A DNA stretch of 64,000 nucleotides from Scatosoma sp045644545 (GTDB lineage Bacteria; Bacillota; Clostridia; Christensenellales; Borkfalkiaceae): NCBI GenBank assembly GCA_045644545.1, contig JAZRHC010000004.1, forward strand, positions 1 to 64,000. Reading direction: 5' to 3'. The position numbers and the translations under genes are program-made. The notes under the pieces are model-generated. The model worked only from the letters and a program-made list of their open reading frames with translations, had not been told where the DNA came from and did not search any database. Shown here one piece after another: positions 50,225 through 58,318 of this stretch. The stretch's first letter is position 1; every line of letters begins with the position of its first letter.

Positions 50225-50995
50225 TTAGCCATTTTTTCGGTTTTTCATAAAAATAACGACCCTAAAAGTTAGGATTCCGATGAATAGAAGTAAACTTATC
50301 CACTGTGAAGTGGAAATGCCAAAAAACAGTCCGCGCTCTTTATCTCCACGGAAAAATTCCAACAGTATTCGTAAAATGGAATACGAGCAAGCGTAGACGG
50401 TTAGACAAAAACCCTTCGAAGTATGTTTTTTTGCGTAGAAGATAAGGAGTACGATAAATAAGATAAACAAACAACACGCTTCAATGAGTTGAATGGGGAG
50501 TAAAGGAACGCCGATCGGCGTTGCAGCGTCGGCGGCGTATCGGTAAGTATAACTTCCGAATCCGTCGTAAGGTATGCCGTAGCAACAACCTGCCGTGAAA
50601 CAGCCGACGCGTCCGAATGCGTGTCCGAGAGGTAGAACGACGGCGTAAAGGTCAAAATAATCGAAAAACTTCAATTTAAATTGCTTTACGTAGACGAATA
50701 ATCCAAGCGCGCCCCCGATTAGTCCGCCGTAAAAAACGAATCCTCCTTTAAGGATCGCTTCAAAGGAAAGCTTCAATTCGATAATCTGCTCCATAGACAC
50801 GAGGAGAAACAAAAGCTTCGCGCCGAAAATTGCGCCGATCATTGTATAGACGGCGGAGCAAACGAGATCAAAAGCGGATATTTTGCTTTTTTTACGGAGA
50901 AGTAAAGCGACGGTTGCGGCAACGCCTATGCCGATAAAATAGAAAAGCCCGTAGAACGGTATCGTTTTTCCGAATACAGAAAAATAAGGTTTCAT
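50225..50995 (-). CDS. lgt: Prolipoprotein diacylglyceryl transferase-like membrane protein
   Basis: Lgt adds diacylglycerol to the lipobox cysteine of lipoproteins, of which this window encodes at least five. The 256-aa protein has about seven membrane helices, the opening IPFYGLFYFIGI, GGFVFYGGLIGG with the family Tyr-Gly, and a signature-like GRVGCFTAGCCYG where canonical Lgt has GRxGNFxNxExxG. That change to a Cys-rich loop places it in the divergent clostridial Lgt-like group, whose activity is less certain. It is AT-rich and lacks a ribosome site before ATG 50995. Confidence 0.8.
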   Translation of the reverse strand: MKPYFSVFGKTIPFYGLFYFIGIGVAATVALLLRKKSKISAFDLVCSAVYTMIGAIFGAKLLFLLVSMEQIIELKLSFEAILKGGFVFYGGLIGGALGLFVYVKQFKLKFFDYFDLYAVVLPLGHAFGRVGCFTAGCCYGIPYDGFGSYTYRYAADAATPIGVPLLPIQLIEACCLFILFIVLLIFYAKKHTSKGFCLTVYACSYSILRILLEFFRGDKERGLFFGISTSQWISLLLFIGILTFRVVIFMKNRKNG

Positions 50996-51021
50996 TTTTT
51001 TTAGTGTTTAGGGTGGGAATA

Positions 51022-51069
51022 GAAAACGGTCTGCTTCAAACGGATTTTTCGCCTGAACAGACCGTTTTC
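51022..51069. terminator. Terminator of the DUF4190-like gene
   Basis: GAAAACGGTCTG and CAGACCGTTTTC form a perfect 12-bp outer stem with a long inner loop, flanked by A and T runs. It lies between two minus-strand genes. Confidence 0.7.
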
Positions 51070-51093
51070 TTGCAAATAAACTCGGGGCTATTT

Positions 51094-51378
51094 TTAGATA
51101 ATCTCGTTGACAGCGCCTGCAACACAAAGCGTACAAATACCGCAAGTGAAGAAGAAAATAGCCGAGAGCGCGACGGCGATAATGCCGATAACGAGCCCCG
51201 CCGTTGCAAGTCCCGACTTTTGATTATCGGCTTTCAGTTTTTTGCCCCCGATAACTGCCAACACTAAGCCGACAATTGACGTAGGCAACGCAATGATGGA
51301 GAACCAAGTGCCAAAAAAACCGAGCACTAAACCTACAATCGAGACTATAAACCCTGCCATAGCTTGTTTTTTTCCCAT
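51094..51378 (-). CDS. Small DUF4190-like membrane protein
   Basis: The 94-aa protein has two main hydrophobic helices separated by KKLKADNQKSGLATAGLVIG, the typical DUF4190 hairpin, and a final CGICTLC cysteine pair. AAAGGAGG precedes the start. It is transcribed divergently from the 65-aa regulator and shares a palindromic operator with it, so it is probably under that regulator's control. Function unknown. Confidence 0.75.
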   Translation of the reverse strand: MGKKQAMAGFIVSIVGLVLGFFGTWFSIIALPTSIVGLVLAVIGGKKLKADNQKSGLATAGLVIGIIAVALSAIFFFTCGICTLCVAGAVNEII

Positions 51379-51480
51379 AACAAAACGACCTCCTTTGTAA
51401 AAATTTAATAGCCTTTTAACTTTTTTATTGAATTTTTTAAAGTGCGCACTATATTGAAGATTTAAAAAGCTATTACATAT

Positions 51481-51536
51481 ATTATATCAGGTCTTTTGAC
51501 CTATGTCAATACTTTTGACCTGATTTTGCGTATAAT
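51481..51536. promoter_or_regulatory. Divergent promoters with shared palindromic operator
   Basis: Leftward: TTGACA (51509-51504), 17 bases, TATAAT (51486-51481), both perfect. The spacer holds AGGTC-TTTT-GACCT (51489-51502). A further half-site CTTTTGACCT lies at 51512-51521. Rightward: TATAAT (51531-51536) with no good -35. A regulator bound at the palindrome would block the leftward promoter and might assist or repress the rightward one. Confidence 0.7.
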
Positions 51537-51542
51537 TTTTAT

Positions 51543-51740
51543 ATGGTATATATAGAAATTATAAAACAGGTAATGCTTGAACACGATTTAAGCCAACAAA
51601 AATTCGCGGATATTCTCGGCGTTAATCAAACGACGGTAAGTCAATGGTTGCTTGGGCGCAAAAAACCGGGGTACGACAGTATTATGGCGTTGTATCAGAA
51701 ATTCGACGTTGAACCGAATTGGTTATTTGGAATCGAGTGA
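51543..51740 (+). CDS. Small XRE-family transcriptional regulator
   Basis: The 65-aa protein is one complete Cro/CI helix-turn-helix: MLEHDLSQQKFADILGVNQT, TVSQWLLGRKKPG and YQKFDVEPNWLFGIE. The start codon is six bases after TATAAT with no ribosome site; an inner ATG at residue 11 would cut into helix 1. It very likely binds the adjacent palindrome and controls the divergent DUF4190-like gene and itself. Confidence 0.85.
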   Translation: MVYIEIIKQVMLEHDLSQQKFADILGVNQTTVSQWLLGRKKPGYDSIMALYQKFDVEPNWLFGIE

Positions 51741-51833
51741 GAATATACGCTAAAACTGACAAAGGCGAATTGTATTGCAAGAAACTTTTTTGCCGTCCTC
51801 GTTGAAAAATCCCCGAAAAGGGCTTTAAAACGG

Positions 51834-51862
51834 TTGAAAAATAAAGCGTTTTCTTGTATAAT
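51834..51862 (+). promoter_or_regulatory. Sigma-A promoter of proS
   Basis: TTGAAA (51834-51839), 17 bases, perfect TATAAT (51857-51862). The 45-base leader has no T-box features. Confidence 0.75.
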
Positions 51863-51912
51863 AAGAAAAGAAAAACAGGCGCGAAAAGGCGTTCAAGCAA
51901 AAAGAGGTAATT

Positions 51913-53343
51913 ATGGCGAAAGAAAATCAATTCGTAGAACAGATCGCGGATATCAACGCGGATTTCCCCCAGTGGTATACCGACGTGGTGTTAAAGACAA
52001 AGCTCGTAGACTACGGTCCCGTCAAGGGCACGATGGTCATTCGTCCTTACGGCTACGCGATTTGGGAAAATATTCAAAAGGAACTCGATTCCCGTTTTAA
52101 AAAGCGCGGCGTGCAAAACTCCTATTTCCCTTTGCTCATTCCTATGAGCTATTTCACGAAGGAAGCCGAGCACGTAGAAGGCTTTGCGCCCGAAGTTGCG
52201 ATCGTCACGATCGCGGGCGGGGAGGAGCTTGCAGAGCCGCTTGCCATTCGTCCCACCTCCGAAACGGTGATCGGCACGATGATGGGAAAGTGGACGCAGT
52301 CCTATCGCGATCTTCCTATGAAGGTCAATCAATGGTGCAACGTTATGCGTTGGGAAAAAACCACCCGTCCTTTCCTTCGTACGAGCGAATTTTTATGGCA
52401 GGAAGGGCACACCGCGTTTGCGAGCGCGGAAGAGGCGGAAGCTGACGTGCTGGAAATGCTCGGCGTGTATAAGGAATTCGCCGAAAATTGCCTCGCGATC
52501 CCCGTTTTAACGGGCAGAAAGACGGACAAGGAAAAGTTCGCGGGCGCGAAAGCGACCTACACGATGGAAGCGATGATGAAGGACGGCAAGAGCTTGCAGG
52601 CGGGTACTTCGCATTATATGGGTCAGAACTTTGCGAACGCGTTCGATATTCAATATTTAAGTAAAGACGGCGTTTTGGAAAAAGCGTACACTACGTCGTG
52701 GGGGGTATCCACTCGCTTGATCGGCGCGTTGATTATGACGCACGGCGACGAGCGCGGGCTCGTTTTGCCTCCCGTGGTCGCGCCCGTACAATGCGTGATC
52801 GTGCCGATCGCCGCGAGAAAAGGAGGTGTCGTAGAGGCTTGCGAGGCGTTGAAGGCTGAGCTTGAAAACGCGGGGCTTCGCGTGGCGTTCGACAATAGCG
52901 ACAATTCGCCCGGCTGGAAGTTCAACGAATGGGAAATGAAGGGCGTGCCCGTGCGCATTGAGCTCGGACCTCGCGATATCGAAGCGGGCAAAATGCTTTT
53001 GGCGCGGCGCGATACTCTCGAAAAGCTCGAAAAACCGCTCGAAAACGCGGCGGAAACGGTGAAAGAATTGCTTGCTACGGTGCAAAAGGATATGCTCGAA
53101 GCGGCGCGCGCTCGGCGAGAAAGCCGCATCGTGTACGCGGACGATATGGCGGGCATTTTAAAGGGCGTAGACGGCGGCAATTTCGTGAAAGCGGGTTGGT
53201 GCGGTTGCCGAGAATGTGAAGACAAGATCAAAGAAGAAACGGGCGCGACGGCGCGCGTGTTTGCAGAGGGCGAAAGCAGGGAAAGCTGCGCCGTCTGCGG
53301 TAAAAAATCCGAGCACGTGATCGTGTTCGCAAGAGCGTATTAA
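51913..53343 (+). CDS. proS: Prolyl-tRNA synthetase (short, type 3)
   Basis: ProS charges tRNA-Pro. The 476-aa protein is the archaeal/eukaryotic-like form without the long editing insertion: opening DFPQWYTDVVLKTKLVDYGP, class II motif 2 (VMRWEKTTRPFLRTSEFLWQ), TAFASAEEAEAD, then an anticodon domain and a C-terminal zinc-binding domain with CGCREC and CAVCGKK cysteines, ending in the conserved Tyr. AAAGAGGTAA precedes the start. A terminator follows. Confidence 0.96.
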   Translation: MAKENQFVEQIADINADFPQWYTDVVLKTKLVDYGPVKGTMVIRPYGYAIWENIQKELDSRFKKRGVQNSYFPLLIPMSYFTKEAEHVEGFAPEVAIVTIAGGEELAEPLAIRPTSETVIGTMMGKWTQSYRDLPMKVNQWCNVMRWEKTTRPFLRTSEFLWQEGHTAFASAEEAEADVLEMLGVYKEFAENCLAIPVLTGRKTDKEKFAGAKATYTMEAMMKDGKSLQAGTSHYMGQNFANAFDIQYLSKDGVLEKAYTTSWGVSTRLIGALIMTHGDERGLVLPPVVAPVQCVIVPIAARKGGVVEACEALKAELENAGLRVAFDNSDNSPGWKFNEWEMKGVPVRIELGPRDIEAGKMLLARRDTLEKLEKPLENAAETVKELLATVQKDMLEAARARRESRIVYADDMAGILKGVDGGNFVKAGWCGCRECEDKIKEETGATARVFAEGESRESCAVCGKKSEHVIVFARAY

Positions 53344-53350
53344 CGCAAAC

Positions 53351-53383
53351 AAAAGCCCTCGACGGACGATCGGGGGCTTTTTC
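53351..53383 (+). terminator. Terminator of proS
   Basis: AAAAGCCCTCGA pairs with TCGGGGGCTTTT (one G-U) and a T run follows. Confidence 0.82.
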
Positions 53384-53449
53384 GTACCGCCAAAAGCCGA
53401 AAAAACCTTTCACCTACGGTGAAAACTCTTTAAAAACGCGGTCAGCCAC

Positions 53450-53478
53450 TTGACGGGAATCAAAAAAAATGGTATGAT
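53450..53478 (+). promoter_or_regulatory. Sigma-A promoter of the mcs-clpC operon, leaderless
   Basis: TTGACG (53450-53455), 17 bases, TATGAT (53473-53478); the start codon is at 53485, six bases later. No CtsR-type heptad repeat (GGTCAAA) is seen around it. Confidence 0.7.
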
Positions 53479-53484
53479 AATAGT

Positions 53485-54150
53485 ATGGAAGATACTACTT
53501 TACTCAACGCGCGGCTTGCGCAGAATCTGACCTTATACCGTAAGGCGGCGAACCTTACGCAGGCGGAGCTTGCGGAAAAGATCAATTATTCGGATAAATC
53601 GGTGTCTAAATGGGAATCGGGGAACGGCGTGCCCGATATTTACATTTTAGTTAGGCTCGCTGAAATTTTCGGCGTCACGCTCGACGAGCTGGTGGGGGAA
53701 AAAGCCGAACGGATCGTAGCCGAGCGCGAAAAGGAAAAGAAAAAATCGACGGGGCTTCGCATCTTGCTCATTCTCCTGTCAAGCGGGATCGTTTGGCTGG
53801 TGGCAACCGCTTTATTTGCCGCAACCACCCTTTGGTTCGACGATTCTTTGGAAGAATGGATGGCGTTTATTTACGCGATTCCCGTCAACGCGGTGCTGCT
53901 GATCGTATTCGCTTCCATTTGGAAATATAAAATGATGAATTTCCTTTCCGTTACCGCGCTTATCTGGTCGGCGCTTCTTTCCGCGTTTTTAACGACGACC
54001 TTCGTTGGGCAACGGTTGGGCGCAGACGTCGGCGGGGCGTGGGTGTTCTTTATCCTCGGCGTACCCTTGCAGGTTTTGGAAGTGCTTTGGACGTTCTTCC
54101 GCTATACGCTCGTGAAGAACCGTAAAAAACAGGGCGAGGTGGAGAACTAA
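53485..54150 (+). CDS. XRE-family regulator with membrane domain, first gene of the mcsA-mcsB-clpC operon
   Basis: The 221-aa protein has an N-terminal helix-turn-helix (about 9-67; NLTQAELAEKINYSDKSVSK and WESGNGVPDIYILVRLAEI), a short charged linker, and about four membrane helices (about 92-210), ending in a basic tail. Such HTH-membrane proteins sense envelope or membrane state. It lies four bases before mcsA, in the position held by ctsR in Bacillota, yet it is not CtsR-like. No ribosome site: the mRNA is probably leaderless. Regulation of the stress operon by this protein is an inference from position. Confidence 0.85.
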   Translation: MEDTTLLNARLAQNLTLYRKAANLTQAELAEKINYSDKSVSKWESGNGVPDIYILVRLAEIFGVTLDELVGEKAERIVAEREKEKKKSTGLRILLILLSSGIVWLVATALFAATTLWFDDSLEEWMAFIYAIPVNAVLLIVFASIWKYKMMNFLSVTALIWSALLSAFLTTTFVGQRLGADVGGAWVFFILGVPLQVLEVLWTFFRYTLVKNRKKQGEVEN

Positions 54151-54154
54151 GGCT

Positions 54155-54622
54155 ATGCTGTGCTGTGAGTGCAAAAAAAATCAAGCATCCAAAACCTACG
54201 AGCGAATGAAAAGCGTCGATAAGAAGACGGTGAAAACGACGGAGTATTATTGCCTCGACTGTTATCACCGTTTGTTTATTACCGTGGATGTAAGCGGCGC
54301 GGGGAGAACGGTATGCCCGTCCTGCGGTATGACGGTGGCGGCGTTCAAGCAAAAAAAGCTCGTGGGCTGCGCGAAGTGTTATTTTTATCTTTCCGAGGCG
54401 GTGTTGCCCGTCGTTTTGAAAATGCAAGGCGCGGCGGAAGCGCATCGTGGAAAAGAGGAGATCGGCGACGAGAGGGAAAAGCTCGTCAAGCGCGCGCACG
54501 AAGTACAGATTCTCTACGATAAAAAGAAAGGCAAGGAGGACGCGGCGGCAAAGCTCTATCAAAAGGAAATCGCCGCGCTTCGGGCGGAGATCGCCGCTAT
54601 GAAGAAGGGGGAACTGTCGTGA
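54155..54622 (+). CDS. mcsA: McsA, activator of protein arginine kinase
   Basis: McsA is the zinc protein that activates the McsB kinase. The 155-aa protein has four cysteine pairs in the order MLCCEC, YYCLDC, VCPSC and GCAKC, and a C-terminal UVR-like helical motif (LYQKEIAALRAEIAAM). Length is slightly short of the B. subtilis protein (185). Its stop overlaps the GTG start of mcsB. Confidence 0.9.
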   Translation: MLCCECKKNQASKTYERMKSVDKKTVKTTEYYCLDCYHRLFITVDVSGAGRTVCPSCGMTVAAFKQKKLVGCAKCYFYLSEAVLPVVLKMQGAAEAHRGKEEIGDEREKLVKRAHEVQILYDKKKGKEDAAAKLYQKEIAALRAEIAAMKKGELS

Positions 54623-55641
54623 GAACTCCCGAATTTATTCAAACGATCGTAACCTCCACCCGCGTGCGCCTCGCGCGCAACCTCGAATCCTACGAATTCC
54701 CCGAACGCTTGAAGAAAAAGGAAGCCAAGGAAATCGTGGAGATCGTCGGGCACGAGATTAACCGAGCGGGAAATTTCACTCGCTACGATATGGACGGCGT
54801 GAGCGCGGAAGAGGGCACGCTTTTGCAAGAACAGCACCTGATCAGCCCCGCGCTTTTGAAAAAGAAGGAATTCGGCGCGGCGTTCATTTCCAAGGATAAA
54901 GACGTTTCGATAATGGTCAACGAGGAAGACCATTTGCGGGAACAGTATATTTTCCAAGGCTTCGACCTCGTGAGAACCTACGAAAGGCTCAGCGGGATCG
55001 ACGAGAATATTTCCTCGAATATCAATTTTGCTTACGATAAAAAGCTGGGATATTTAACGGCTTGTCCGAGCAACCTCGGAACGGGAATGCGGGCTTCGGT
55101 GATGATGTTCTTGCCGGGGCTTGCGTGGAGCAAGAGCTTTGAGGATTTGCTTCCCGAGCTGAAAGCGGGCGGAATGACCGTGCGCGGCGTGTTCGGGGAA
55201 GGCTCTCTTGCCGAAGGGTATAGCTATCAAATCAGCAACGAGCGCACGCTCGGCGTTTCCGAAGGGGAGATTTTGCAAATGGTCAGCAAAGTGACGATGA
55301 GCCTTTGCGATTTGGAGCTTCGCGAGCGGGAGAGAATGCTCCGAAAGGAAAAAATCAAGCTCAAAGATTCTTGCCTTCGCGCGTACGGCACGTTGACCAA
55401 CTGCGCGGTGTTGCCTTTGAAAGAGCTTACGGAAGGAATGGTGAAGGTCAAGCTCGGTATGGCGCTTGGATTTTTGGCGGCGCGGGATATCAAGGATTTT
55501 AATAATTTCCTTGCGGATATGCGCCCCGCTTCCTTTCGGATCGGAAACGAGCTGCAAACGGCGAGCGAATACGAATGCGATCTGATGCGGGCGGAGATCG
55601 TGAGAAAGGTGTTTCCCGAGCTCGTGCAACGGACGGATTGA
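54619..55641 (+). CDS. mcsB: McsB, protein arginine kinase
   Basis: McsB phosphorylates arginines on damaged proteins, marking them for ClpCP. The 340-aa protein has the guanido-kinase fold: STRVRLARNLESYEFP near the N-terminus, and the catalytic loop CPSNLGTGMRASVMMFLPGL. Translation starts with GTG at 54619 overlapping the mcsA stop (GTGA). The late pArg-pocket region (DLEL-RERERM) is conserved. Next in line is clpC. Confidence 0.94.
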   Translation: MRTPEFIQTIVTSTRVRLARNLESYEFPERLKKKEAKEIVEIVGHEINRAGNFTRYDMDGVSAEEGTLLQEQHLISPALLKKKEFGAAFISKDKDVSIMVNEEDHLREQYIFQGFDLVRTYERLSGIDENISSNINFAYDKKLGYLTACPSNLGTGMRASVMMFLPGLAWSKSFEDLLPELKAGGMTVRGVFGEGSLAEGYSYQISNERTLGVSEGEILQMVSKVTMSLCDLELRERERMLRKEKIKLKDSCLRAYGTLTNCAVLPLKELTEGMVKVKLGMALGFLAARDIKDFNNFLADMRPASFRIGNELQTASEYECDLMRAEIVRKVFPELVQRTD

Positions 55642-55677
55642 GAAACCTACGCATATAATAAAAAGAAAAGCTACGGT

Positions 55678-55694
55678 CGCCGCGTAAAGCGGCG
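55678..55694 (+). promoter_or_regulatory. Stem-loop just upstream of the clpC ribosome site
   Basis: CGCCGC-GTAAA-GCGGCG forms a six-bp GC hairpin two bases before GGAGGG (55696-55701). It may shape clpC translation or mRNA decay; a TATAAT-like string also lies at 55653. Confidence 0.4.
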
Positions 55695-55705
55695 CGGAGG
55701 GCGTT

Positions 55706-58288
55706 ATGGAGCCTATGTCCAAATTATCGGAAAACTTAAAAGAAGCGCTCGAAATCGCGAATAAAACGACGCTTGCAAGGGGCGCGACCTACGTGGGGAG
55801 CGAGCATATCCTCTACGGCTTTTTATGCTTGCCCGAATGTTCGGCGTATCGAAGCCTAACGGCGGCGGGGGTAAAAAAAGAGCAATACGAAACGCCTTTT
55901 TTCCGCACGATCAACGTGAAATCCTCGATCGAGGGAATGACCGACCGCACGAAGGATATGTTTAAAAGGGCAATTCGCTTTGCGGGCGAAACGAACGGCG
56001 CGGCGGGTACGTTGCATATGCTCTACGCGATTTTGGAAAGCGAGGTGTGCTACGCGGTCAAGATTTTAAAACAGCTCGGCGTGGATATTTCCGCTTTGAA
56101 AGAAAGCGTGCTGTTTACCCTTCGGGAGATGAAAATAAAACGCGACGCGGAAAAATTCGAGCAGCCGTCTTTCCCTTCGGAAGCTTTCAATAAAACGGAA
56201 GAAAGCGCGGAAGCAGAGAAAAGAGCAAGAGCGGCGCAGGCGATGAAGGAGGGCTTGTTCGAGAAGAAAAACCCTTCGAAAAAGCCTTCCGAAAAGCTGT
56301 TGCAATACGGCGTGGATATGACCGAGCGAGCGAAAAAAGGCAAGCTCGACCCCGTAATCGGGCGCAAAAAAGAGATCGAAAAGGTCGTGCAGGTATTGTC
56401 GCGGCGCTCAAAAAACAACCCCGTTTTGATCGGCGAGCCGGGGGTCGGCAAAAGCGCGATCGCGGAAGGGCTCGCACAGCTTATCGTGCAAGGCGAAGTG
56501 CCCGAACAGCTGTATAATAAAACGGTGTTTTCGGTGGATATTCCCGGTATGCTCGCGGGCGCGAGGTATCGCGGGGATTTCGAAGAACGCTTAAAAGACC
56601 TCGTGGAAACGGTGATGGAGGACGGGGATATCGTTTTGTTTATCGACGAGATTCACACCATCGTCGGCGCGGGCGCTTCGGCGGATTCGAGTATGGACGC
56701 GGCGAATATTTTAAAGCCTATGCTCTCGCGCGGGGAGTTGCAGGTGATCGGCGCGACGACGATCGAGGAATACCGCAAATATATCGAAAAGGACAGCGCG
56801 CTCGAACGGCGGTTTACCCCCGTTTCCGTGGAAGAGCCGTCCGTGCCCGACGCGATCTCGATTTTAAAGGGCTTGCGGACGAAGTACGAACAGCATCACG
56901 GCGTGCTCATTTCCGACGAGGCGATCGAAGCGGCGGTCGCGCTTTCGTCGAGATATATCACCGACAGATTTTTGCCCGATAAGGCGATAGACCTTATAGA
57001 CGAGGCGGCGGCGCGGGCGAGAATCGTAACGAGCGGCGGCAACGAGCTTGCAAGCGCGGGCGAAGCCTCTGAGCTCGAATACGAAATCAGGCGTAAGCGT
57101 TCGGAAAGCGCGCGATTCGAAGCGGCGGGCGATTACGTAAACGCCAAGCGTGCGTTGGACGAAATGAAAGCCGCGGAGGAGCGTTTGGAAACTCTCACGC
57201 GGGCGCAGTCGCTCAAACGGCTTCCCGACGGAAGATACGAGCTTGGAAAAGAGCAGGTCGCGGCGATCGTCAGCGCGAGAATGAAAATACCCCTTTTGAA
57301 AATCACGCAGGAAGAGGGCGAAAAGCTGATGCGCCTCGAAGCCGATCTGCATAAGCGGATCGTGGGGCAGAACGAAGCGGTGAACGCGGTGTCGAAAGCG
57401 ATCAGGCGCGCGCGCGCGGGCTTGAAAGACCCGTCAAGACCTATCGGCTCGTTTATTTTCGTAGGTCCAACGGGGGTCGGAAAAACCGATCTTTGCAAAG
57501 CGCTTGCCGAGGCAATGTTCGGTTCGGAAGAACAGATGATCCGCCTCGATATGAGCGAATATATGGAAAAACAGTCGGTGTCGAAGCTGATCGGCGCGCC
57601 CCCGGGGTACGCGGGCTACGACGACGCGCAAACGGGTCAGCTTACCGACAAGGTGCGCACGAAGCCCTATTGCGTGGTGTTATTCGACGAGATTGAAAAG
57701 GCGCATCCCGACGTGTTTAATTTACTGTTGCAGATCTTGGACGACGGTAGATTGACGGATAGCAAGGGCAGAACGGTAAGCTTCAAAAACGCCGTGATCA
57801 TTTTAACCTCGAATATCGGCGCGGCGGAAGCGGCGAGCGAAAAGACGGGAATCTACGGCTTCGGCGGCAACGTTGGCAGCGATAACGACGGCGCGACGGA
57901 GAAAGAATACGAGTCTATGAAAGAGCGGATCACGAAAGCCTTGAAAGAGCGTTTCCGTCCCGAATTTTTAAACCGTATGGACGATATTATCGTGTTCCAC
58001 AGCCTTTCGGAAGAGGATTGCGCGAGGATAGGCGGCAAGATCGTCGAAGGGCTCGCCAAGCGCTTGCAAGAACAGCGCGGAATCTATCTTTGCGTCACTT
58101 CGTCCGCTTTGAACGCGCTCGTGAAAGAGGGATACGACAGCCAGTACGGCGCAAGACCCTTAAAGCGCGTGATTCAGCGCAGGATCGAGGACAGATTATC
58201 CGAGGAAATTTTGCTCGGCAGGATTCAAAGCGGCAAAAAGGTAACCGTGGATTTTATCGCGGGGCAGTTCGCTTTTACGACCGATTAA
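55706..58288 (+). CDS. clpC: ATP-dependent Clp protease ATP-binding subunit ClpC
   Basis: ClpC is the AAA+ unfoldase that feeds ClpP, with McsB as adaptor. The 860-aa protein has a Clp N-domain (about 1-150, GSEHILYGFL), AAA domain 1 with GEPGVGKSAIAEG (about 243) and LFIDEIHTIVGAG, a UVR-type middle region (about 450-500), AAA domain 2 with GPTGVGKTDLCKA (about 587) and VVLFDEIEKAHPDVF, and the C-terminal domain with GARPLKRVIQ. A longer linker after the N-domain explains the extra length over the usual 810. A second ATG lies three codons in. It is followed by the aro genes after 30 bases with no terminator. Confidence 0.95.
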   Translation: MEPMSKLSENLKEALEIANKTTLARGATYVGSEHILYGFLCLPECSAYRSLTAAGVKKEQYETPFFRTINVKSSIEGMTDRTKDMFKRAIRFAGETNGAAGTLHMLYAILESEVCYAVKILKQLGVDISALKESVLFTLREMKIKRDAEKFEQPSFPSEAFNKTEESAEAEKRARAAQAMKEGLFEKKNPSKKPSEKLLQYGVDMTERAKKGKLDPVIGRKKEIEKVVQVLSRRSKNNPVLIGEPGVGKSAIAEGLAQLIVQGEVPEQLYNKTVFSVDIPGMLAGARYRGDFEERLKDLVETVMEDGDIVLFIDEIHTIVGAGASADSSMDAANILKPMLSRGELQVIGATTIEEYRKYIEKDSALERRFTPVSVEEPSVPDAISILKGLRTKYEQHHGVLISDEAIEAAVALSSRYITDRFLPDKAIDLIDEAAARARIVTSGGNELASAGEASELEYEIRRKRSESARFEAAGDYVNAKRALDEMKAAEERLETLTRAQSLKRLPDGRYELGKEQVAAIVSARMKIPLLKITQEEGEKLMRLEADLHKRIVGQNEAVNAVSKAIRRARAGLKDPSRPIGSFIFVGPTGVGKTDLCKALAEAMFGSEEQMIRLDMSEYMEKQSVSKLIGAPPGYAGYDDAQTGQLTDKVRTKPYCVVLFDEIEKAHPDVFNLLLQILDDGRLTDSKGRTVSFKNAVIILTSNIGAAEAASEKTGIYGFGGNVGSDNDGATEKEYESMKERITKALKERFRPEFLNRMDDIIVFHSLSEEDCARIGGKIVEGLAKRLQEQRGIYLCVTSSALNALVKEGYDSQYGARPLKRVIQRRIEDRLSEEILLGRIQSGKKVTVDFIAGQFAFTTD

Positions 58289-58318
58289 CGGTAATTTACG
58301 AAAAAGAGAGGAAAACTT

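Noticed and set aside
53430..53490. CtsR operator before the mcs operon
   Set aside because: No tandem GGTCAAA heptads were found.
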